Shown one piece after another: positions 37,473-50,624 of a stretch of 64,000 nucleotides of DNA. The position numbers were made by a program, and so were the translations under genes. The stretch comes from Saposhnikovia divaricata. Its lineage: Eukaryota > Streptophyta > Magnoliopsida > Apiales > Apiaceae. Numbering within the stretch: the first letter of the stretch is position 1; each line of letters starts with the position of its first letter. Below the pieces are notes generated by a model. The model worked only from the letters and a program-made list of their open reading frames with translations, was not told where the DNA came from and ran no database searches. The DNA is taken from NCBI GenBank assembly GCA_036435485.1, contig CM071595.1, positions 99,192,580 to 99,256,579 on the forward strand. Direction: 5' to 3'.

Positions 37473-38527
37473 TTGACATCCGTAAGGTTGGATCGTTCAA
37501 AAATATTTTTTAAAAAAATAGAAACAATAATCCGTGACAAAGCACTAGTTACGAGTCATACTAAAAATAGTAATGATCTACTAAGATCTTCGATCAAATT
37601 AATTTTTTATTTTCTGAAACTTTTGGAATATCATCATATTAGATACATATTGACATCCGTACGGTTGGATCGTTCAAAAATATTTTTTAAAAAATAGAAA
37701 CAATAATCCGTGACAAAGCACTATTTACGAGTCATTTTAAAAATAGTAGTGATCTACTAAGATATCCGATCAAATTAATTTTTTATTTTCTGAAACTTTG
37801 GGAATATCATCATATTAGATATATATTGACATCCGTAAGGTTGGATCGTTCAAAAATATTTTTTAAAAAATAGAAACAATAATCCGTGACAAAGCACTAG
37901 TTTCGAGTCATATTAAAAATAGTAGTGATCTACTAAAATCTCCGATCAAATTAATTTTTTATTTTCTGAAACTTTGGGATTATCATCATATTAGATATAT
38001 ATTGACATCCGTACGGTTGGATCGTTCAAAAATATTTTTTAAAAATAGAAACAATAATCCGTGACAAAGCACTAGTTTCGAGTCATATTAAAAATAGTAG
38101 TGATCTACTAAGATCTCCATTCAAATTAATTTTTTATTTTCTGAAACTTTGGGAATATCATCATATTAGATATATATTGACATCCGTACGGTTGGATCGT
38201 TCAAAAATATTTTTTAAAAATAGAAACAATAATCCGTGTCAAAGCACTAGTTTCGAGTCATATTAAAAATAGTAGTGATTTACTAAGATCTCCATTCAAA
38301 TTAATTTTTTATTTTCTGAAACTTTGGGAATATCATCATATTAGATATATATTGACATCCGTAAGGTTGGATCGTTCAAAAATATTTTTTAAAAAATAGA
38401 AACAATAATCCGTGACAAAGCACTAGTTTCGAGTCATATTAAAAATAGTAGTGATCTACTAAGATCTCCGATCAAATTAATTTTTTATTTTCTGTAACTT
38501 TGGGAATATCATCATATTAGATATATA
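37473..38527. repeat. Last, broken HOR unit (A-B-C'-D', then D-like, then transition)
   Basis: A, B, C' and D' carry the variant set also seen in the unit at 26772: 'gatacatattg', 'aagatatccg', C without 'ggttgtttcg', and D with 'ctgaaac'. A second D-like monomer follows with private 'ccgtgtcaaag' and 'gtgattta', then a 'ccgtaagg' monomer with 'tttcg' and 'ctgtaac'. The 10-mer pattern stops here and the macro-unit region starts. Confidence 0.82.
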
Positions 38528-39755
38528 TTGACATCCGTACAGTTGGATCGTTCAAAAATATTTTTTAAAAAATAGAAACAATAATCCGTGACAAAGCACT
38601 TGTTACGAGTCATATTAAAAATAGTAGTGATCTACTAAGATCTCCGATCAACTTAATTTTTTATTTTCTGTAACTTTGGGAATATCATCATATTAGATAT
38701 ATATTGACATCCGTACGGTTGGGTCGTCCAAAAATATTTTTTAAAAATAGAAACAATAATCCGTGACAAAGCACTAGTTTCGAGTCATATTAAAAATAGT
38801 AGTGATCTACTAAGATCTCCGATCAAATTAATTTTTTATTTTCTGTAACTTTGGGATTATCATCATATTAGATATATATTGACATCCGTACGGTTGGATC
38901 GTTCAAAAATATTTTTTAAAAAATAGAAACAATAATCCGTGACAAAGCACTAGTTTCGAGTCATATTAAAAATAGTATTGATCTACTAAGATCTCCAATC
39001 AAATTAATTTTTTATTTTCTGTAACTTTGGGAATATCATCATATTAGATATATATTGACATCCGTACGGTTGGATCGTCCAAAAATATTTTTTAAAAATA
39101 GAAACAATAATCCGTGACAAAGCACTAGTTTCGAGTCATATTAAAAATAGTAGTGATCTACTAAAATCTCCGATCAAATTAATTTTTTATTTTCTGTAAC
39201 TTTGGGAATATCATCATATTAGATATATATTGACATCCGTACGGTTGGATCGTCCAAAAATATTTTTTAAAAATAGAAACAATAATCCGTGACAAAGCAC
39301 TAGTTTCGAGTCATATTAAAAATAGTAGTGATCTACTAAGATCTCCGATCAAATTAATTTTTTATTTTCTGTAACTTTGGGAATATCATCATATTAGATA
39401 TATATTGACATCCGTAAGGTTGGATCGTTCAAAAATATTTTTTAAAAAATAGAAACAATAATCCGTGACAAAGCACTAGTTTCGAGTCATATTAAAAATA
39501 GTAGTGATCTACTAAAATCTCCGAACAAATTAATTTTTTATTTTCTGAAACTTTGGGATTATCATCATATTAGATATATATTGACATCCGTACGGTTGGA
39601 TCGTTCAAAAATATTTTTTAAAAATAGAAACAATAATCCGTGACAAAGCACTAGTTTCGAGTCATATTAAAAATAGTAGTGATCTACTAAGATCTCCATT
39701 CAAATTAATTTTTTATTTTCTGTAACTTTGGGAATATCATCATATTAGATATATA
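38528..39755. repeat. 7-monomer module, version alpha (1,228 bp)
   Basis: Monomer order: 'gtacagttgg/gatcaactt'; 'gggtcgtcc/gggattatc'; 'gtattgatc/ctccaatc'; 'gtcc/ctaaaatc'; 'gtcc'; 'ccgtaagg/ccgaacaaatt/gggattatc'; 'ctccattc'. Version alpha is marked by 'ctccaatc' in monomer 3 and normal 'catatta' in monomer 4. The same version occurs at 42735 and 46767. Confidence 0.88.
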
Positions 39756-40106
39756 TTGACATCCGTACGGTTGGATCGTTCAAAAATATTTTTTAAAAAA
39801 TAGAAACAATAATCCGTGACAAAGCACTAGTTTCGAGTCATATTAAAAATAGTAGTAATCTACTAAGATCTCCGATCAAATTAATTTTTTATTTTCTGTA
39901 ACTTTGGGAATATCATCATATTAGATATATATTGACATCCGTACGGTTGGATCGTCCAAAAATATTTTTTAAAAATAGAAACAATAATCCGTGACAAAGC
40001 ACTAGTTTCGAGTCATATTAAAAATAGTAGTGATCTACTAAGATCTCCGATCAAATTAATTTTTTATTTTCTGTAACTTTGGGAATATCATCATATTAGA
40101 TATATA

Positions 40107-40983
40107 TTGACATCCGTACGGTTGGATCGTTCAAAAATATTTTTTAAAAAATAGAAACAATAATCCGTGACAAAGCACTAGTTTCGAGTCATATTAAAAA
40201 TAGTATTGATCTACTAAGATCTCCGATCAAATTAATTTTTTATTTTCTGTAACTTTGGGAATATCATCATATTAGATATATATTGACATCCGTACGGTTG
40301 GATCGTCCAAAAATATTTTTTAAAAATAGAAACAATAATCCGTGACAAAGCACTAGTTTCGAGTCATATTAAAAATAGTAGTGATCTACTAAAATCTCCG
40401 ATCAAATTAATTTTTTATTTTCTGTAACTTTGGGAATATCATCATATAAGATATATATTGACATCCGTACGGTTGGATCGTCCAAAAATATTTTTTAAAA
40501 ATAGAAACAATAATCCGTGACAAAGCACTAGTTTCGAGTCATATTAAAAATAGTAGTGATCTACTAAGATCTCCGATCAAATTAATTTTTTATTTTCTGT
40601 AACTTTGGGAATATCATCATATTAGATATATATTGACATCCGTAAGGTTGGATCGTTCAAAAATATTTTTTAAAAAATAGAAACAATAATCCGTGACAAA
40701 GCACTAGTTTCGAGTCATATTAAAAATAGTAGTGATCTACTAAAATCTCCGAACAAATTAATTTTTTATTTTCTGAAACTTTGGGATTATCATCATATTA
40801 GATATATATTGACATTCGTACGGTTGGATCGTTCAAAAATATTTTTTAAAAATAGAAACAATAATCCGTGACAAAGCACTAGTTACGAGTCATATTAAAA
40901 ATAGTAGTGATCTACTAAGATCTCCATTCAAATTAATTTTTTATTTTCTGTAACTTTGGGAATATCATCATATTAGATATATA
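40107..40983. repeat. 7-monomer module, version beta, lacking first two monomers
   Basis: Begins with the 'gtattgatc' monomer, here with 'ctccgatc'. Monomer 4 has 'catataagat', the beta marker. The last monomer has 'gacattcg' and 'tacgag'. Five monomers, 877 bp. Confidence 0.85.
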
Positions 40984-42734
40984 TTGACATCCGTACGGTT
41001 GGATCGTTCAAAAATATTTTTTAAAAAATAGAAACAATAATCCGTGACAAAGCACTAGTTTCGAGTCATATTAAAAATAGTAGTGATCTACTTAGATCTC
41101 CGATCAATTAATTTTTTATTTTCTGTAACTTTGGGAATATCATCATATTAGATATATATTGACATTCGTACGGTTGGATCGTTCAAAAATATTTTTTAAA
41201 AATAGAAACAATAATCCGTGACAAAGCACTAGTTACGAGTCATATTAAAAATAGTAGTGATCTACTAAGATCTCCGATCAAATTAATTTTTTATTTTCTG
41301 TAACTTTGGGAATGTCATCATATAAGATATATATTGACATCCGTACGGTTGGATCGTTCAAAAATATTTTTTAAAAATAGAAACAATAATCCGTGACAAA
41401 GCACTAGTTTCGAGTCATATTAAAAATAGTAGTGATCTACTAAGATCTCCATTCAAATTAATTTTTTATTTTCTGTAACTTTGGGAATATCATCATATTA
41501 GATATATATTGACATCCGTACGGTTGGATCGTTCAAAAATATTTTTTAAAAAATAGAAACAATAATCCGTGACAAAGCACTAGTTTCGAGTCATATTAAA
41601 AATAGTAGTGATCTACTTAGATCTCCGATCAATTAATTTTTTATTTTCTGTAACTTTGGGAATATCATCATATTAGATATATATTGACATTCGTACGGTT
41701 GGATCGTTCAAAAATATTTTTTAAAAATAGAAACAATAATCCGTGACAAAGCACTAGTTACGAGTCATATTAAAAATAGTAGTGATCTACTAAGATCTCC
41801 GATCAAATTAATTTTTTATTTTCTGTAACTTTGGGAATGTCATCATATTAGATATATATTGACATCCGTACGGTTGGATCGTCCAAAAATATTTTTTAAA
41901 AATAGAAACAATAATCCGTGACAAAGCACTAGTTTCGAGTCATATTAAAAATAGTAGTGATCTACTAAGATCTCCGATCAAATTAATTTTTTATTTTCTG
42001 TAACATTGGGAATATCATCATATTAGATATATATTGACATCCGTACGGTTGGATCGTTCAAAAATATTTTTTAAAAAATAGAAACAATAATCCGTGACAA
42101 AGCACTAGTTACGAGTCATATTAAAAATAGTAGTGATCTACTAAGATCTCCATTCAAATTAATTTTTTATTTTCTGAAACTTTGGGAATATCATCATATT
42201 AGATATATATTGACATCCGTACGGTTGGATCGTTCAAAAATATTTTTTAAAAAATAGAAACAATAATCCGTGACAAAGCACTAGTTTCGAGTCATATTAA
42301 AAATAGTAGTGATCTACTTAGATCTCCGATCAATTAATTTTTTATTTTCTGTAACTTTGGGAATATCATCATATTAGATATATATTGACATTCGTACGGT
42401 TGGATCGTTCAAAAATATTTTTTAAAAATAGAAACAATAATCCGTGACAAAGCACTAGTTACGAGTCATATTAAAAATAGTAGTGATCTACTAAGATCTC
42501 CGATCAAATTAATTTTTTATTTTCTGTAACTTTGGGAATATCATCATATTAGATATATATTGACATCCGTATGGTTGGATCGTCCAAAAATATTTTTTAA
42601 AAATAGAAACAATAATCCGTGACAAAGCACTAGTTTCGAGTCATATTAAAAATAGTAGTGATCTACTAAGATCTCCGATCAAATTAATTTTTTATTTTCT
42701 GTAACTTTGGGAATATCATCATATTAGATATATA

Positions 42735-43962
42735 TTGACATCCGTACAGTTGGATCGTTCAAAAATATTTTTTAAAAAATAGAAACAATAATCCGTGACA
42801 AAGCACTTGTTACGAGTCATATTAAAAATAGTAGTGATCTACTAAGATCTCCGATCAACTTAATTTTTTATTTTCTGTAACTTTGGGAATATCATCATAT
42901 TAGATATATATTGACATCCGTACGGTTGGGTCGTCCAAAAATATTTTTTAAAAATAGAAACAATAATCCGTGACAAAGCACTAGTTTCGAGTCATATTAA
43001 AAATAGTAGTGATCTACTAAGATCTCCGATCAAATTAATTTTTTATTTTCTGTAACTTTGGGATTATCATCATATTAGATATATATTGACATCCGTACGG
43101 TTGGATCGTTCAAAAATATTTTTTAAAAAATAGAAACAATAATCCGTGACAAAGCACTAGTTTCGAGTCATATTAAAAATAGTATTGATCTACTAAGATC
43201 TCCAATCAAATTAATTTTTTATTTTCTGTAACTTTGGGAATATCATCATATTAGATATATATTGACATCCGTACGGTTGGATCGTCCAAAAATATTTTTT
43301 AAAAATAGAAACAATAATCCGTGACAAAGCACTAGTTTCGAGTCATATTAAAAATAGTAGTGATCTACTAAAATCTCCGATCAAATTAATTTTTTATTTT
43401 CTGTAACTTTGGGAATATCATCATATTAGATATATATTGACATCCGTACGGTTGGATCGTCCAAAAATATTTTTTAAAAATAGAAACAATAATCCGTGAC
43501 AAAGCACTAGTTTCGAGTCATATTAAAAATAGTAGTGATCTACTAAGATCTCCGATCAAATTAATTTTTTATTTTCTGTAACTTTGGGAATATCATCATA
43601 TTAGATATATATTGACATCCGTAAGGTTGGATCGTTCAAAAATATTTTTTAAAAAATAGAAACAATAATCCGTGACAAAGCACTAGTTTCGAGTCATATT
43701 AAAAATAGTAGTGATCTACTAAAATCTCCGAACAAATTAATTTTTTATTTTCTGAAACTTTGGGATTATCATCATATTAGATATATATTGACATCCGTAC
43801 GGTTGGATCGTTCAAAAATATTTTTTAAAAATAGAAACAATAATCCGTGACAAAGCACTAGTTTCGAGTCATATTAAAAATAGTAGTGATCTACTAAGAT
43901 CTCCATTCAAATTAATTTTTTATTTTCTGTAACTTTGGGAATATCATCATATTAGATATATA
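42735..43962. repeat. 7-monomer module, version alpha
   Basis: Same order and markers as 38528-39755, at an offset of 4,207 bp. Confidence 0.88.
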
Positions 43963-45014
43963 TTGACATCCGTACGGTTGGGTCGTCCAAAAATATTTTT
44001 TAAAAATAGAAACAATAATCCGTGACAAAGCACTAGTTTCGAGTCATATTAAAAATAGTAGTGATCTACTAAGATCTCCGATCAAATTAATTTTTTATTT
44101 TCTGTAACTTTGGGATTATCATCATATTAGATATATATTGACATCCGTACGGTTGGATCGTTCAAAAATATTTTTTAAAAAATAGAAACAATAATCCGTG
44201 ACAAAGCACTAGTTTCGAGTCATATTAAAAATAGTATTGATCTACTAAGATCTCCGATCAAATTAATTTTTTATTTTCTGTAACTTTGGGAATATCATCA
44301 TATTAGATATATATTGACATCCGTACGGTTGGATCGTCCAAAAATATTTTTTAAAAATAGAAACAATAATCCGTGACAAAGCACTAGTTTCGAGTCATAT
44401 TAAAAATAGTAGTGATCTACTAAAATCTCCGATCAAATTAATTTTTTATTTTCTGTAACTTTGGGAATATCATCATATAAGATATATATTGACATCCGTA
44501 CGGTTGGATCGTCCAAAAATATTTTTTAAAAATAGAAACAATAATCCGTGACAAAGCACTAGTTTCGAGTCATATTAAAAATAGTAGTGATCTACTAAGA
44601 TCTCCGATCAAATTAATTTTTTATTTTCTGTAACTTTGGGAATATCATCATATTAGATATATATTGACATCCGTAAGGTTGGATCGTTCAAAAATATTTT
44701 TTAAAAAATAGAAACAATAATCCGTGACAAAGCACTAGTTTCGAGTCATATTAAAAATAGTAGTGATCTACTAAAATCTCCGAACAAATTAATTTTTTAT
44801 TTTCTGAAACTTTGGGATTATCATCATATTAGATATATATTGACATTCGTACGGTTGGATCGTTCAAAAATATTTTTTAAAAATAGAAACAATAATCCGT
44901 GACAAAGCACTAGTTACGAGTCATATTAAAAATAGTAGTGATCTACTAAGATCTCCATTCAAATTAATTTTTTATTTTCTGTAACTTTGGGAATATCATC
45001 ATATTAGATATATA
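43963..45014. repeat. 7-monomer module, version beta, lacking first monomer (1,052 bp)
   Basis: Starts at the 'gggtcgtcc' monomer. It has 'gtattgatc' with 'ctccgatc', 'catataagat' at 44471-44482, and a last monomer with 'gacattcg' and 'tacgag', as in the beta copy at 40107. Confidence 0.87.
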
Positions 45015-46766
45015 TTGACATCCGTACGGTTGGATCGTTCAAAAATATTTTTTAAAAAATAGAAACAATAATCCGTGACAAAGCACTAGTTTCGAGTCAT
45101 ATTAAAAATAGTAGTGATCTACTTAGATCTCCGATCAATTAATTTTTTATTTTCTGTAACTTTGGGAATATCATCATATTAGATATATATTGACATTCGT
45201 ACGGTTGGATCGTTCAAAAATATTTTTTAAAAATAGAAACAATAATCCGTGACAAAGCACTAGTTACGAGTCATATTAAAAATAGTAGTGATCTACTAAG
45301 ATCTCCGATCAAATTAATTTTTTATTTTCTGTAACTTTGGGAATATCATCATATTAGATATATATTGACATCCGTACGGTTGGATCGTCCAAAAATATTT
45401 TTTAAAAATAGAAACAATAATCCGTGACAAAGCACTAGTTTCGAGTCATATTAAAAATAGTAGTGATCTACTAAGATCTCCGATCAAATTAATTTTTTAT
45501 TTTCTGTAACTTTGGGAATATCATCATATTAGATATATATTGACATCCGTACGGTTGGATCGTTCAAAAATATTTTTTAAAAAATAGAAACAATAATCCG
45601 TGACAAAGCACTTGTTACGAGTCATATTAAAAATAGTAGTGATCTACTAAGATCTCCGATCAAATTAATTTTTTATTTTCTGTAACTTTGGGAATATAAT
45701 CATATTAGATATATATTGACATCCGTACGGTTGGATCGTCCAAAAATATTTTTTAAAAATAGAAACAATAATCCGTGACAAAGCACTAGTTACGAGTCAT
45801 ATTAAAAATAGTAGTGATCTACTAAGATCTCCGATCAAATTAATTTTTTATTTTCTGTAACTTTGGGAATGTCATCATATTAGATATATATTGACATCCG
45901 TACGGTTGGATCGTCCAAAAATATTTTTTAAAAATAGAAACAATAATCCGTGACAAAGCACTAGTTTCGAGTCATATTAAAAATAGTAGTGATCTACTAA
46001 GATCTCCGATCAAATTAATTTTTTATTTTCTGTAACATTGGGAATATCATCATATTAGATATATATTGACATCCGTACGGTTGGATCGTTCAAAAATATT
46101 TTTTAAAAAATAGAAACAATAATCCGTGACAAAGCACTAGTTACGAGTCATATTAAAAATAGTAGTGATCTACTAAGATCTCCATTCAAATTAATTTTTT
46201 ATTTTCTGAAACTTTGGGAATATCATCATATTAGATATATATTGACATCCGTACGGTTGGATCGTTCAAAAATATTTTTTAAAAAATAGAAACAATAATC
46301 CGTGACAAAGCACTAGTTTCGAGTCATATTAAAAATAGTAGTGATCTACTTAGATCTCCGATCAATTAATTTTTTATTTTCTGTAACTTTGGGAATATCA
46401 TCATATTAGATATATATTGACATTCGTACGGTTGGATCGTTCAAAAATATTTTTTAAAAATAGAAACAATAATCCGTGACAAAGCACTAGTTACGAGTCA
46501 TATTAAAAATAGTAGTGATCTACTAAGATCTCCGATCAAATTAATTTTTTATTTTCTGTAACTTTGGGAATATCATCATATTAGATATATATTGACATCC
46601 GTATGGTTGGATCGTCCAAAAATATTTTTTAAAAATAGAAACAATAATCCGTGACAAAGCACTAGTTTCGAGTCATATTAAAAATAGTAGTGATCTACTA
46701 AGATCTCCGATCAAATTAATTTTTTATTTTCTGTAACTTTGGGAATATCATCATATTAGATATATA

Positions 46767-47994
46767 TTGACATCCGTACAGTTGGATCGTTCAAAAATAT
46801 TTTTTAAAAAATAGAAACAATAATCCGTGACAAAGCACTTGTTACGAGTCATATTAAAAATAGTAGTGATCTACTAAGATCTCCGATCAACTTAATTTTT
46901 TATTTTCTGTAACTTTGGGAATATCATCATATTAGATATATATTGACATCCGTACGGTTGGGTCGTCCAAAAATATTTTTTAAAAATAGAAACAATAATC
47001 CGTGACAAAGCACTAGTTTCGAGTCATATTAAAAATAGTAGTGATCTACTAAGATCTCCGATCAAATTAATTTTTTATTTTCTGTAACTTTGGGATTATC
47101 ATCATATTAGATATATATTGACATCCGTACGGTTGGATCGTTCAAAAATATTTTTTAAAAAATAGAAACAATAATCCGTGACAAAGCACTAGTTTCGAGT
47201 CATATTAAAAATAGTATTGATCTACTAAGATCTCCAATCAAATTAATTTTTTATTTTCTGTAACTTTGGGAATATCATCATATTAGATATATATTGACAT
47301 CCGTACGGTTGGATCGTCCAAAAATATTTTTTAAAAATAGAAACAATAATCCGTGACAAAGCACTAGTTTCGAGTCATATTAAAAATAGTAGTGATCTAC
47401 TAAAATCTCCGATCAAATTAATTTTTTATTTTCTGTAACTTTGGGAATATCATCATATTAGATATATATTGACATCCGTACGGTTGGATCGTCCAAAAAT
47501 ATTTTTTAAAAATAGAAACAATAATCCGTGACAAAGCACTAGTTTCGAGTCATATTAAAAATAGTAGTGATCTACTAAGATCTCCGATCAAATTAATTTT
47601 TTATTTTCTGTAACTTTGGGAATATCATCATATTAGATATATATTGACATCCGTAAGGTTGGATCGTTCAAAAATATTTTTTAAAAAATAGAAACAATAA
47701 TCCGTGACAAAGCACTAGTTTCGAGTCATATTAAAAATAGTAGTGATCTACTAAAATCTCCGAACAAATTAATTTTTTATTTTCTGAAACTTTGGGATTA
47801 TCATCATATTAGATATATATTGACATCCGTACGGTTGGATCGTTCAAAAATATTTTTTAAAAATAGAAACAATAATCCGTGACAAAGCACTAGTTTCGAG
47901 TCATATTAAAAATAGTAGTGATCTACTAAGATCTCCATTCAAATTAATTTTTTATTTTCTGTAACTTTGGGAATATCATCATATTAGATATATA
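46767..47994. repeat. 7-monomer module, version alpha
   Basis: Same as 42735-43962, at an offset of 4,032 bp, with 'ctccaatc' in monomer 3. Confidence 0.88.
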
Positions 47995-48344
47995 TTGACA
48001 TCCGTACGGTTGGATCGTCCAAAAATATTTTTTAAAAATAGAAACAATAATCCGTGACAAAGCACTAGTTTCGAGTCATATTAAAAATAGTAGTGATCTA
48101 CTAAGATCTCCGATCAAATTAATTTTTTATTTTCTGTAACTTTGGGAATATCATCATATTAGATATATATTGACATCCGTAAGGTTGGATCGTTCAAAAA
48201 TATTTTTTAAAAATAGAAACAATAATCCGTGACAAAGCACTAGTTTCGAGTCATATTAAAAATAGTAGTGATCTACTAAAATCTCCGATCAAATTAATTT
48301 TTTATTTTCTGTAACTTTGGGAATATCATCATATTAGATATATA

Positions 48345-49572
48345 TTGACATCCGTACAGTTGGATCGTTCAAAAATATTTTTTAAAAAATAGAAACAATA
48401 ATCCGTGACAAAGCACTTGTTACGAGTCATATTAAAAATAGTAGTGATCTACTAAGATCTCCGATCAACTTAATTTTTTATTTTCTGTAACTTTGGGAAT
48501 ATCATCATATTAGATATATATTGACATCCGTACGGTTGGGTCGTCCAAAAATATTTTTTAAAAATAGAAACAATAATCCGTGACAAAGCACTAGTTTCGA
48601 GTCATATTAAAAATAGTAGTGATCTACTAAGATCTCCGATCAAATTAATTTTTTATTTTCTGTAACTTTGGGATTATCATCATATTAGATATATATTGAC
48701 ATCCGTACGGTTGGATCGTTCAAAAATATTTTTTAAAAAATAGAAACAATAATCCGTGACAAAGCACTAGTTTCGAGTCATATTAAAAATAGTATTGATC
48801 TACTAAGATCTCCGATCAAATTAATTTTTTATTTTCTGTAACTTTGGGAATATCATCATATTAGATATATATTGACATCCGTACGGTTGGATCGTCCAAA
48901 AATATTTTTTAAAAATAGAAACAATAATCCGTGACAAAGCACTAGTTTCGAGTCATATTAAAAATAGTAGTGATCTACTAAAATCTCCGATCAAATTAAT
49001 TTTTTATTTTCTGTAACTTTGGGAATATCATCATATAAGATATATATTGACATCCGTACGGTTGGATCGTCCAAAAATATTTTTTAAAAATAGAAACAAT
49101 AATCCGTGACAAAGCACTAGTTTCGAGTCATATTAAAAATAGTAGTGATCTACTAAGATCTCCGATCAAATTAATTTTTTATTTTCTGTAACTTTGGGAA
49201 TATCATCATATTAGATATATATTGACATCCGTAAGGTTGGATCGTTCAAAAATATTTTTTAAAAAATAGAAACAATAATCCGTGACAAAGCACTAGTTTC
49301 GAGTCATATTAAAAATAGTAGTGATCTACTAAAATCTCCGAACAAATTAATTTTTTATTTTCTGAAACTTTGGGATTATCATCATATTAGATATATATTG
49401 ACATCCGTACGGTTGGATCGTTCAAAAATATTTTTTAAAAATAGAAACAATAATCCGTGACAAAGCACTAGTTTCGAGTCATATTAAAAATAGTAGTGAT
49501 CTACTAAGATCTCCATTCAAATTAATTTTTTATTTTCTGTAACTTTGGGAATATCATCATATTAGATATATA
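48345..49572. repeat. 7-monomer module, version beta, complete (1,228 bp)
   Basis: Complete module with the beta markers 'ctccgatc' and 'catataagat' (49031-49040). Its last monomer has CCGTACGG and tttcg, as in alpha, so the right end is a beta-to-alpha mosaic. Confidence 0.85.
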
Positions 49573-50097
49573 TTGACATCCGTACGGTTGGATCGTTCAA
49601 AAATATTTTTTAAAAAATAGAAACAATAATCCGTGACAAAGCACTAGTTTCGAGTCATATTAAAAATAGTAGTGATCTACTTAGATCTCCGATCAATTAA
49701 TTTTTTATTTTCTGTAACTTTGGGAATATCATCATATTAGATATATATTGACATTCGTACGGTTGGATCGTTCAAAAATATTTTTTAAAAATAGAAACAA
49801 TAATCCGTGACAAAGCACTAGTTACGAGTCATATTAAAAATAGTAGTGATCTACTAAGATCTCCGATCAAATTAATTTTTTATTTTCTGTAACTTAGGGA
49901 ATGTCATCATATTAGATATATATTGACATCCGTACGGTTGGATCGTCCAAAAATATTTTTTAAAAATAGAAACAATAATCCGTGACAAAGCACTAGTTTC
50001 GAGTCATATTAAAAATAGTAGTGATCTACTAAGATCTCCGATCAAATTAATTTTTTATTTTCTGTAACATTGGGAATATCATCATATTAGATATATA

Positions 50098-50624
50098 TTG
50101 ACATCCGTACGGTTGGATCGTTCAAAAATATTTTTTAAAAAATAGAAACAATAATCCGTGACAAAGCACTTGTTACGAGTCATATTAAAAATAGTAGTGA
50201 TCTACTAAGATCTCCGATCAAATTAATTTTTTATTTTCTGTAACTTTGGGAATATCATCATATTAGATATATATTGACATCCGTACGGTTGGATCGTCCA
50301 AAAATATTTTTTTAAAAATAGAAACAATAATCCGTGACAAAGCACTAGTTTCGAGTCATATTAAAAATAGTAGTGATCTACTAAGATCTCCGATCAAATT
50401 AATTTTTTATTTTCTGTAACTTTGGGAATATCATCATATTAGATATATATTGACATCCGTACGGTTGGATCGTTCAAAAATATTTTTTAAAAATAGAAAC
50501 AATAATCCGTGACAAAGCACTAGTTTCGAGTCATATTAAAAATAGTAGTGATCTACTAAGATCTCCGATCAAATTAATTTTTTATTTTCTGTAACTTTGG
50601 GAATATCATCATATTAGATATATA
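50098..50624. repeat. Three junction monomers
   Basis: A 'gttc' monomer with 'cacttgtt', a 'gtcc' monomer with a seven-T run, and a 'gttc' monomer with five A. They lie between the broken macro-unit and the 21-monomer duplication. Only satellite is present. Confidence 0.8.

Larger units (their letters stand above)
38528..42734. repeat. Macro-HOR copy 1 (24 monomers, 4,207 bp)
   Basis: Starts with a monomer carrying 'gtacagttgg', 'cacttgtt' and 'gatcaactt', then 'ggttgggtcgtcc'. The same pair restarts at 42735. Order: module alpha (7 monomers), two linker monomers, module beta cut to 5 monomers (40107-40983), then two rounds of 'ctacttag/gatcaatt' and 'gacattcg ... aatgtcatc' monomers, 'taacattggg' (42001), and an ending with 'gtatggttgg'. 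Most monomers have ACTAGT-tttcg and 'ctgtaac', unlike the 10-mer region. Confidence 0.85.
42735..46766. repeat. Macro-HOR copy 2 (23 monomers, 4,032 bp)
   Basis: Begins and ends with the same markers as copy 1. 'taacattggg' at 46033 lies 4,032 bp after the one at 42001, and 'aatgtcatc' at 45868 lies 4,032 bp after 41836. Contains module alpha (42735-43962) directly followed by module beta lacking its first monomer (43963-45014). A 'cacttgtt ... aatataatc' monomer near 45540 matches a class found in the 50-57 kb region. Confidence 0.88.
46767..50097. repeat. Macro-HOR copy 3, incomplete (19 monomers, 3,331 bp)
   Basis: Module alpha (46767-47994), two linkers ('gtcc'; 'ccgtaagg' with 'ctaaaatc'), module beta complete (48345-49572), then 'ctacttag', 'gacattcg' with 'aatgtcatc' (49900) and 'taacattggg' (50065). 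The last two lie exactly 4,032 bp after their counterparts in copy 2. The following monomer (50098, 'cacttgtt') does not match the expected 'tacg/ctccattc' monomer, so the macro-unit is broken here. Confidence 0.87.
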
